Origin: Siphonodentalium dalli
Lineage: Eukaryota > Mollusca > Scaphopoda > Gadilida > Siphonodentaliidae
Reading direction: 5' to 3'
Assembly (NCBI GenBank): GCA_032622095.1
Contig: CP136064.1
Span: 261,063,863 to 261,127,862, forward strand
Length of the DNA: 64,000 nucleotides
Both the position numbers and the translations under genes were made by a program. The notes below the pieces were generated by a model. That model worked only from the letters and a program-made list of their open reading frames with translations. It was not told where the DNA came from and did not search any database. The first letter of the stretch is position 1. The number at the start of each line of letters is the position of its first letter. Positions 10,501-22,500 of this stretch are shown in pieces.

Positions 10501-13500
10501 GTTTACTAACCCTTTACCCAACAGAACGGCCCTGTGCCAATGCATTCTCTTATATATGCGAGTCGAACATAGGTCGCCTCGCATATATAAGAGAATGCAT
10601 TGGCTTAACACATTAAAAATTATAAAATTGTTAAAGAATGTAAGAAAAAATGGTAAAAAGTAAAAATATCATTATTTTGACAGTAATCTGGGTTTGGAAA
10701 CTTGAATGCATCATTAATTCACTAATTTGCCTCTGCATGGCCTCATCTGCTATGGGAGACCTAGACGCAGATTTAAGTTCCCAGATGGTGAGGAGCATTA
10801 TCTGAGCATATCCCTCTTTTAACCCTTTACCCAACAGAACGGCCCTGTGCCAATGCATTCTAAGAGAATGCATTGGCTTAACACATTAAAAATTATAAAA
10901 TTGTTAAAGAATGTAAGAAAAAATGGTAAAAAGTGTTAAAAAAATATTTTTTTAGGCCAATGCATTCTCTTATATATGCGAGGCGACCTATGGTCGACTC
11001 GCATATATAAGAGAATGCATTGGCACAGGGCATAACTGTAACCATCACAATGTGGTCAATGAGCCGGTTCCAATGATATCCATATTTGTATGGTTTTATT
11101 GAGACAGACCCAAGATAATTTAGGCTGTTGCAGCTTTATTTGGCCGTTTTTGGCCGGTTTGTTGGGTAAAGGGTTAATCGGAGAGCAAAATTAATGATAA
11201 GTTTGAAACAACTGTTTATACAGGTATTGGTTTAGGTTGTGCAATTACGTTCTCACCATCTACATGGATAGACTCACTAATTTATGTGATGCTAATACAT
11301 TTAAGGTATATCTCCCATAGCGTCTGATGCATGAATGTTCTGCTGTACTTAGTACAACTCTAGTGCTTTCCCCACCTCTCTTCTCTTTTTCTCACTCTTC
11401 CTCCATCTCTCGACACAATTTGTTTTTGATATAATATTTCCTTTTCTTCCCGTCCTTACCAGTTCCCACCCTTCTCCACTTAATGGAGAGGGACGCAAAA
11501 CAAAAGGGGAACAAACTCAGCCAGATGGCAGTTTGCGCGTCAAAATACGCCTAATACTTGTACCGTGTTATTCGCTTTTGAATTTTTTCCGGGATCAAAA
11601 TACATGTACATGTAGGTCGATAAATACCTGAATTAATGTTCTATGAGCATTATGTGTTACAGAAAGATGCATTGAAGTCCTAAAAATTACAAATTGGAAC
11701 ACAATTTTCAGGTCCCAAACAAATATTGCGACATTTGTATTCATTGCAATTCTGGATTCGGAAATGGAATAACACGCGGCTTCCGGAAAAGTTATATTGC
11801 GTTGTCTTAACATGAACCTAATTAAAAATTTCATACACTGCTACATGTACTAGCATGGATTTTCTTCCTATGGTCTGCATGTGCCATTTCCAAGTGACCC
11901 GCTGATTAAAAAATTTTAACCACCACAAATGGACGATCTCAAATTTGTTTATCGATAAATATAAGACGCATGTACAAAACATGTATATTTAGTGTTATCA
12001 ACAAATTTGCTTGGAAATCTTCCATGTACATGTACAGTAGGTATGTTTTGAGATGGTTACATCTTGCCAAATTATGTATACATAATTTTGTGGTTCGACC
12101 ATGCCATGTCCATTTAAAATAAGCCCTTGGGCATGTTGTTTAATGCCCTTTCATTTATATTGCTTTGTGATTGAATTTATGTAAAATGTACCCTTTTAGG
12201 CATGGAAATAAATATGTTTACACAGGTTGTGCAACTATGTGAGCTACATGTATCTAAATCTATACCGGTACTATTCAAAATTACAGGTAAGAAAAAAGGT
12301 AAGAAAGGCAGGGATGGCAAAGAAACGCCATCTTCAGATGGAAAAAGTGATGATAAGCCTGAAACTCCAAGAGATAAACCTCCAGAAACACCACGGGAGG
12401 ACACACGTACCGAGGATGGAACCGTTCCAACAGAAGGAGAGGAAGGGGCTGAAGGGGATTCGGATGAGATTAAGGGCCCACTAACTGTAAGTTAGAGAGT
12501 TTGTCAGTAATTGGAAATAGAGTGTTCAACAAGCCTGAGTTTAATGTGCCTGTCTTTTGCAGAATGAAGTCCCCAAAGGGTGAATTTAGCGACGCTATCT
12601 AGCATCACTAAATTCACCCTCTGGGAACCTCATTCTGCATGGCCTCATCTGCTATGGGAGACATAGACTCAGATTGAAGTTCCCAAATAAAATGGAGGGA
12701 ATCTCATCAATTCAATCACTGATTATGAATGGGATATCCAGAGACATAAATATTGTAAAATTTTTGTCGGCTTTTTAAAGAGATTGGTTAGAACGATGAT
12801 TTTAATGCAATTTATGTTGTTGCCAATAAATTGTAAAGGTTTGATTGAATCTATGCTCAATTTAGAATTAAATTATGCTTTAATTTCGCCTTTAATCAAT
12901 CATGTAAACATTGTTAATGAACACATGCCATTTATATTTTGATTAAATTTTATTCTAGAAAATTGTAATCCAGACGGTATTCCGGACATACCTACATTCC
13001 TGCTATCAGTATTTACCTGAGGCTCATCAAGACAAAGATTCTATCTACTTCCTGCGTAACACCAAAGGAATGGTTCCTCTACCTAACAGTCTGGATGAGG
13101 CTAACGAACAGTTACCAGCATTCTTCGAGTTCGGTGTCCTTAATGGACACTCTCTCATAATGCTGGAACAGATCATTTCACAGGTGATCTATTATTTATA
13201 TTTTGAGTATTGTAGAATGTCGACTCGCCAAGTAGCCTCAGGGAGTCAACCCTTTATTGACTGAATGGACTCCCATATACAGTAATGCCCTAAGTAATCG
13301 ACTCTTTAACTACAGCAGAATTATGGGTAACTTTTCAGGATTTAGTCGGATATATGGCTTGTTGCCATTCATCGGAAAGCTCTCCCCGAGAGCTTTCCGA
13401 TGAATGGCAACAAGCCATATTTCCGACAAAATCCTGAAAAGTTACCCATAATTCTGCTGCGGTTAAAGAGTCGATTACTTAGGGCATTACTGTAGTTATA

Positions 13501-16500
13501 AGAGTAACATTGAAATGGGCTGTTATTCATCTGGAGGGATGTTCTGGAAATATAAGCAAATAACACCTAAACAGACAATAAAATTATTCCTATTCATTGG
13601 TTTGGGTTCTGAATAGATGGAAGTACCTGTAACAAACTACCCTTTCATGACGGGAGCCAAAAATCCTGTGCCAGTACATTCTCTTATATATGCTAGTCTA
13701 CCATAGGAAGCCTCGCATATATAAGAGAATGCACTGGCTTACAAGGTCAATGTAAATCTTGTTAGGCCAATCTATTCTCTTATATATGCGGGTCGCATAT
13801 ATAAGAGAATGCATCAGCACATGGTTTTCACAAAGTTTTAGGAAGCTCGAGTCATGGAAGGGTTTAACCAATGTAAGTAGTAGGAATGACAATACGGCCA
13901 CTATTAGTAAAACAAAAGGTACCAAGCTTGATTATAGCCTGTCTGTCATTTGCAGAATGAGGTTCCCAGAGGGCTAGCATCACTAAATCCACCCTCTGGC
14001 GACCTCATTCTGCTTAGGCCTCATCTTCTCTGGAAAGTTTCTTTATTATCAAATAGAAACTTAGATTCTATTTCTTTTTTAGTATACTTTCTCTATATTA
14101 AAATGAGACTTGGTCTGATTTGAATGAGACTGATGATATATACAGTAATGCTCTAAGTAATCGACTTCTTAACCACAGCAGAATTATGGGTAACTTTTCA
14201 GGATTTAGTCGGAAATATGGCTTTACTAAATCCGGAAAAGGAGAGAGCTTTCCGTTGAATGGCAACAAGCCATATTTCCGACTCAATCCTGAAAAGTTAC
14301 CCATAATTCTGCTGCGGTTAAGAAGTCGATTACTTAGAGCATTACTGTATAACTATTCGCTTGAGGCAAACTATTAGAATAGACAGAGAGATATTACCGG
14401 TATATTGATCAGCACTGAGCACATTTGAAATGCTTGAATTGATTTCGTGTTGTCTGCATTTATTTCACTTAGTCTTAGGAAGAAACATTAATTTTTCTAA
14501 TATTATTTGTTTAAACAACTTTATTTTTTTATTTTTACAGGTGTACATGCCAATATTATCATACAATCAACATAAAAGTGCACAATCACAGAAGTCCTTA
14601 CCAAAAACACCTGACGTCCGTGCGGCCAGTCGGCAGGACACAGGTGTTCTTTCTATAAAAAGTGACGACAGTGAAAAAGTTAATGTTGCTGAATCGCGTG
14701 CTCATGCGATGTTACGAGATGAATTTCTCATCAACATGCAGAAGTTTGCATCCAGTATCACAAGGACCATTCAACAGATAGAAGGTGAAGTCAGACTCGA
14801 AGTGCCCGAGATTGAAATCGGAGACAATGTTCAGGATATTCTCAAAAATGAGGAACAGATGGAAATTATTAGAACGAACTGTAACAACTGGGCGCGACAG
14901 ATCCAGAATGCTCTTGAGTCTCAGCTGAAAAAAATTCCATTAGGAAATGGACCTTTAGCTGAAATTGATTTCTGGAGGGAAAGGAATGCTGCTCTTAGTG
15001 CTTTAGTTGAACAACTGAAAGTTCCGACAGTTGCCAAAATGATCGAAGTATATGGACATGTCGAAAACGATTTTGAAGACATTAAAACTGAGCTGAATAA
15101 GTACTATGTGGAAGCCAAAGATAATGTGAGGTTTTTATCAACCTTGGAGAGGCATTTTAAAAACATTGCCCATGGTGCAACATTCCAAGTTGTCATAGAA
15201 ACGATTCCATCAATGATGAATGCATTGAGAATGGTTTGGATTATATCACGACATTATAACAAGGATGAACGTATGGTTCCGCTGATGGAGAGAATAGCTT
15301 GGGAGCTAGCGGAGAGAGTGGCTAGAGTTATCGACATCAGGACGATATATCTGTAAGTTTTTATTAGCCTGTTTTAAAAATACAGAACATATTATGTTAT
15401 TGGTTTGTCCGTCTGCTTTTGGTTTCAGGATGATAACTTTAGTTAGTCTCAACTGAATGGAATGAAATTTGGAATGTGGATTTACTAGCACAAAATACAG
15501 GTCAAGGTCACATTCGGGTTCTGCCCGCCTATTTTCACCAGAGTTATGGCCCATTTGTTGGAATTTGCACTCAATATTTGTTCGGATGATAGCTTTAGTA
15601 AGTCTGAACTGAACGGAATGAAATTTGGTATCTGAGTTCAGTTTACCGGCCCAAAATACAAGTCAAGTTCAAATTTGGGTTCCGCTTGCCAAGTTGAATT
15701 ACTAGGGCGTATTTTGCCTCGCCTTAGCGATGCTCTTGCTTCAATTTACTTGACAGTTCAGCATGCATCAACATGAGCTTCTTTATATTTTAAATCTTAT
15801 GCTGTTGTGCTCATTAATACAGCATTAAGCCATCTTGTTATCCTTATTAGGGAAGGCACTGAGGAGGTCAAGCGAAGGACATCGGAAGCCACTCGTATGC
15901 TGAAAGTCTGGAAGGAATCTTACTTTGAGGTCAGAGCCAAGATTGAAGCATCAGGTCGGGATCAGAGATGGGAGTTTGACAGGAAGAAACTGTTTGAGAG
16001 AACAGAATACATGAGTAACATATGTGAAGATCTTTACTACTGTGCTCAGGTAAATTATTAGATTTTTACGCATCTGTTATCCGTTATCATATATTTCATG
16101 GCTGTGCACAGTTCACATCTTGCTGTAATGTTTTGCTGGAATGAAATACTGAAATCCTCGTTTTCACCTTGGTTTTAAATCGATTGAATATTACCAGAGT
16201 TTTGGCCTTTTTTTCTCTCGAAAAAAAAAACATATTCAGGAGACTATATAGCTGTCAGTGGTCTCCGACCATCTGTTTGTTCATTCGTCCATCCATCTGT
16301 CCATCCATTTGTCCATCCATCCGAAATGTATGTTGTCTGGATGATAATTTGAATATTATTTGCCAGAATTTTATGAAACATGGCAGTCCTGCCAATAAGC
16401 AATGCCATGGGAAATGTTGTGGCAACATGTGGAATCACAGTTTCTTTGTGAGTCAATCCTCTAGACATTATTACCATTTTGGGTGACATGCAGCCAAGCA

Positions 16501-19500
16501 ACATTTTATAAAGGAATTGTCAGCACAATTGCTTAAATTTTGTTCTTTGTTTCCCTCAATATTTAATATATGAATATCAACAATGAATTTTTGTGTTGAA
16601 GGTGTTGGAGGAATTCTACAATATATTTGGACCAGAACTAAAAGCTGTGACCGGTGACCCAAAGAGAATAGAAGATGTATTACAGAGAGTTGATGCTCTG
16701 GTCACACCAATACAGAAAGTAAGTCTCAATCATACAAACAGATCATTTATCATTGACCACAGGTTTGTCTTCTTGCATCATTTTGCTACTACTTCAGACC
16801 AGACATAGTCCAGGTCTGAAAAGAAACATAAAAATAGGCCATATTCAGACATCATAACTTTTTGCCAATTGATTATAAAATCGTTCATAAAAAAAATTTG
16901 GAACTAAATTTGACAGGAATCATAAAATTTTGATAGCTTTCATTTTCAATGACCGAAATACACTGATTTTATGGACAATATTGCCACATCAGAAAATTTT
17001 GGGGTTCCAGAAGTGGATTTTCAGGCGTGATCATGGACATCATTCTTACAATTGGCAGTCTATTTATAGATCATTTGCGACAATGTTATCTGCAAGTGTG
17101 ATCATTTGTTATTATCATGAAAGCTCTTCATGCAAAATAATTGTGGTCTTTAGAAAGCATGGACTGCAAAGATTCGATAAAATTTGAATCAGGACAACTG
17201 ATGTCTAATCAAATGAAATATTCAGAATCGCTAAGTTTGTGTCTATTCGCAGGTCCGTAATTATAATCTGAGCTATCCAAGCCTTGAAATAGTCTGGTCC
17301 ACAGAGGGTGAATTTAGTGACGCTATTCCACACAGTGGGCAAGTATTACTAAATTCACCCTCTAGGGAGCTCATTATGATCCTAGGTCTCCTATAGCAGT
17401 TGAGGCCTCAGCAGAATTTGGTGATACTAGCCCACCATGCTGGATCACTAAATTCGCCCTCTCGGACCTCATTCTGCAAATGACATAATCACTTTTTCAA
17501 GGCTTGGAGCTATCCCTTCGACAAATTTCACAAATGTTATTTTCTTACGCGTATTGTGACAATTCTCATTTGCTCTAATTTTGTTTGCAGGTGAGCTTTG
17601 ACCCTTTCATGATAAATCGATCGCAGTCATGGAAGAGTGTAATGGACTGGTTCAACCGAGAGGTGCAGGCTATAGAGGGCGAGGCTAAGATGTTCATCGA
17701 TGAGTCCTTCCAGTCATTGAGATCGGCCGAGGGAGCCTTCGACATGCTTCTCAACTTCAAGCATATCAGATCGCGAGAAGCCATCAATAATCAGATGATG
17801 CAGAAGTTCAAGGACATTCTTGTTCAATACGGCAAAGAGGTGTGTATATTTAGTATTATTTGCAACTGTTTACTCCCTTATTTTTTGGTTGTTTTTGTGC
17901 TAATTTTTTTTTCTCAAGAACTCTCAAAATGGTATAATTTAGTTCTTAGAACTGCTTGGAATGAATTTTAGCCCTTTAACCCTGCCATGATGGGAGCTGC
18001 GCTGGTGCAGCATTAAAGATCATGTGCCAGTGCATACTGTTATAAATGCGAGTGAGACTCACATAAATAAGAGAATGCATCGGCACAGGGTTTTAGCAAA
18101 ATATCATGGAAGGGTTAATAATAACAAACTGGGGAACTTCAATCTGATCCTAGGTCTCCCATAGCTAAGCAAATGAGGCCTTAGAAGATTGAGGTTCCCA
18201 GAGGGGGAGTTTGGTGATGTTAGCCCATTGTGCGGGATAGCGTCACTAAATTCTCCCTCTGGGGACCTCATTCTACAAATGTCAAACTCACTTGAAGGAG
18301 TTTATCAATTTTAAGGAGATATACATTTAGTTTCTCAGTGCATTATCATAGCAATTAAAGCCAACTTTACACCATCATAATCTCTGTGAGTATGGTGGAA
18401 AAATCAGTGGTTAGTTTCAAATATCACCACTGTAACACTTCTATCATGATTGCTTCATCATACCAGTTGTGACATAGGCACCAGGTTGTTTTGTAAGCAT
18501 AAGTTCACTTTAATGTTTGTATTTGCAATATGTCTTGCCTTGAAGTTGCTGTAAATAGTAGCAGTGTATTACATTTGACATTGCCCAAAAACTCAAAATG
18601 TCATAGCATTAAGAAGCACTGAAGACGTTATTTGAAAACTATCCATCATATTGTATTACTAGTATACTGTCCTTTGTTTCTTGGTTGATATAATAGACCC
18701 ATTATACCTTTGTTTCTTTGTTGATATGATGGACGATTTATTCCTTTGTTTCTTGGTTGATATAATGGATCGATTATGTCTTTGTTTCTTGGTTGATATA
18801 ATGGAACAATTATTCGTTTGTTTCTAGGTTGATATAATGGACTGATTATTCGTTTGTTTCTAGGTTGATATAATGGACCGATTATTCGTTTGTTTCTTGG
18901 TTGATATAGGGTGATTTCACGGGAAGTGTAGCATGAAGGAATTGGACACATATCTCCCTTAAATTCATGTTCAGTGTATGACCAACCTACCATTCATTTT
19001 TTATCATATAAAGGTATATTTATGTGACAGGCGCAGGAAATTTCAGCTGCATATGACTATTTTTTGCAATTTTATGACCAGAAATGTGCATTTTTTGGCC
19101 ATTTTCTCTGTGCCAAACAGGAAATGGTCTCAATAATAAGGTGATTATAAGAAAATATATAGTACAAAGGAAACAAGTTTCATACAGTAATTATAATCTA
19201 AGACATTCTGTTCTTATTAGTGAAAATTTCATGTAAAAATGTCAAAAATATGTAATTTTATGTCAATTTTTGTTATTTTGGAGACATTCCGTTAAAAAAA
19301 TAAAAAAACACCAAAATCAAATCAACTACAGCCAGTATTGAAGAAAACACCTTTAAATATGTCACATATGGTGTATTTTCAACAATAAGGATATGATATC
19401 TAATATAGATGTGCTATTATTTCGGTGATTAAAAATTTGTGATTTTTTTAGTTTTTTGATTAGTGATGACGAAAATTCCGTTAAAAAATGTCCTTGCCTG

Positions 19501-22500
19501 AACATGGCTTTTTCTGAAATTTTCTCATTACCAGCCACCTTAACAAGGAAAGTAAATTTTAATAATGGCATTAGATGGCATGACAGACATAACTGTCATA
19601 AAGTTTAGTATGTAACACACTAGTAATGTAAAAAAGTTGATTTATCATTGTTTAAAAAAATGTCTTTTCCTGAACGATTTTTGACAATATGCATTGAGGT
19701 CATATATCGGAGGAAAAACACCTGTAATCACCAGTGCAATATATATCACTTGGGAACACATATCAAATTTCTCAAAAACCTTTCAAGTATTTTTTATAAT
19801 TCTGTGGATTTTTAATTTGTAGAAGGCACACAAAAGTAGTGTTTTTGGGTTGTTTTTAACACTTTATTCAAATATGTCATAAGTAACAGCAAGGCTTTTG
19901 ACAAAATATGATGACTTCCAAACACTGAAAGTGGAATAACTTTGGAACCGAATAAAAATTTTCAATTCTGTAAAAACTGTTATATTTTAGAAGCTCTCCT
20001 CTGCAGCTTGAGACATATTGTGGCAAATGAGATCTCATCTGAAATTTTCAGTTGAATTCCCTGTTTACTGCTGCTGTTTTTTCATCTTTAATTTAAAGAT
20101 ATTATAGTGATGCCATATCTATGGTATGATGTAACTTTTTAAACAATGGTTCCCATGCTATAAATTTTGTGGAGATGTGTTCCCTGTATTCCAGCTACAA
20201 AATAAAAACAAAACGAAAGTGAGTGAAGAAACTTCATTTTTGAGTGCATTTGGCACTTTTCGTGCTACACTTCCCGTGAAGTCACCCTATAATGGATCGA
20301 TTATGTCTTTGTTTCTTGGTTGATATAATGGACCAATTATTCGTTTGTTTCTAGGTTGATATAATGGACCGATTATTCAAAGAATACAAAGAGGAGCCGC
20401 CATTCTACAAGAACAACCCGCCCGTTGCTGGATCCATCTTCTGGGAGAGATCATTGTTCCACAGAATAAAACACACAATAATTAGATTTCAAACTATGGA
20501 GGACATGATGACAACTGAAATGGGAAAAGCTGTAAGTAATATGTTTCCTTGTCTCAACTTAACTAATTTGCAATCTTCACATGCAACAGGTTTTTTTCAT
20601 TCATTTCTTTTGAAGTTTTGGCCCTTAAAAAACATTAATAACACTCAACAAAAAGCCAAGTGGGATATTCGTTGTGTGGCATACTTTGGTACACTTTTGG
20701 TACATTTTTAATAGGAAGGGTTAATTGAGCCATTTGAAGTTTCTGGAAAAAAATCCAAAATACTTTACAAATGACCAAGAGAACATTAATATTTCTGGCA
20801 AGCAGGCCGCAGGTCCCCATAGCAGCCCTTTTAATTCAGATTGTTTGGCTTCGGAATTCCACTACGGCAACCCTTTACCGTGGCCCAGTTTGCTTCATCA
20901 AATAGCTTTGACATTGCTGATTGCCATAGCCAGTTATGAAGGCTGTCATAGGGTGAATTTAGAGACTCTAGCCCGCACGGTGGGCTACCATCAAAATTCA
21001 TCTTTTGGGGACCTCATTCTGCATGGGAGACCTAGACTCAGATTTAAGTTCCCAGATGGTGAAGATGGTAATGTGCACCCATTGGGCACCTCGATTATGC
21101 AATGGGTCGTCTGCCAATTTGGGTATATAGAGAAACTAAACTGAAAAAGAAAGAGAATCTTCATGAAGAAGTTTCTGAAGAAACTAAAAAACATGCTAAT
21201 TTTATAATAAAGATACTTTCCAGAGAAGATAAGGCCTAAGCAGAATGAGGTCCCCAGAGGATGAATTTAGTGATACTAGCCTGCTGTGTGGGGTAGCGTC
21301 ACTAAATTCATAAGTTTTAAAAATTTTACGAAAATTAGAATCAATTCTGGCAAATGATTCTCGCAAAGTGAAAATCAGAATCAAGCTTGATTCTCTCATA
21401 CATACTATTACATGTAACTCTACTTTGTTATTTAAAGGCACCATATCAACACTCAAGCATCTACACTCTACACTCAAACATCTACACTCAAACCTCTACA
21501 CTCTACACTCAAACATCCACACTCTACACTCAAACCTCTACACTCAAACCTCTACACTCAAACCTCTACACTCAAACCTCTACACTCAAACATCTACACT
21601 CTACACTCAAACATCTACACTCTACACTCAAACATCTACACTCAAACCTCTACACTCTACACTCAAACATCTACACTCAAACATCTACACTCTACACTCA
21701 AACATCTACACTCAAACATCTACACTCTACACTCAAACATCTACACTCAAACCTCTACACTCTACACTCAAACCTCTACACTCTACACTCAAACCTCTAC
21801 ACTCAAACATCTACACTCAAACATCTACACTCAAACCTCTACACTCTACAATCAAACCTCTACACTCAAACATCTACACTCTACACTTAAACATCTACAC
21901 TCAAACATCTACACTCAAACATCTACACTCTACACTCAAACATCTACACTCAAACCTCTACACTCAAACATCTACACTCTACACTCAAACCTCCACATTC
22001 TACACTCAAACATCTACACTCTACACTCAAACCTCTACACTCAAACCTCTACACTCAAACCTCTACACTCAAACCTCTACACTCAAACATCTACACTCAA
22101 ACATCTACACTCTACACTCAAACCTCTACACTCAAACCTCTACACTCTACACTCAAACCTCTACACTCAAACATCTACACTCAAACCTCTACACTCAAAC
22201 CTCTACACTCAAACTTCTACACTCAAACCTCTACACTCAAATCTCTACACTCTACACTCAAACCTCTACACTCAAACTTCTACACTAAAACCTCTACACT
22301 CAAATCTCTACACTCTACACTCAAACCTCCACATTCTACACTCAAACCTCCACATTCTACACTCAAACATCTACACTCTACACTCAAACCTCTACACTCA
22401 AACCTCCACATTCTACACTCAAACCTCTACACTCAAACTTCTACACTCAAATCTCTACACTCTACACTCAAACCTCCACATTCTACACTCAAACCTCCAC

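Noticed and set aside
18671-18908. CRISPR-like regular repeats
   Set aside because: Units are contiguous without unique spacers, and the DNA is animal; the same holds for the heptamer array and the 117-bp array.
18646-18993. 115-residue minus-strand ORF with YQPRNKRII repeats
   Set aside because: Antisense reading of the 36-bp splice-acceptor array; no independent support.
21368-22288. 306-residue ORF, and the overlapping 167-residue ORF at 21387-21890
   Set aside because: Pure translation of the ACACTC minisatellite, which lacks stop codons in several frames.
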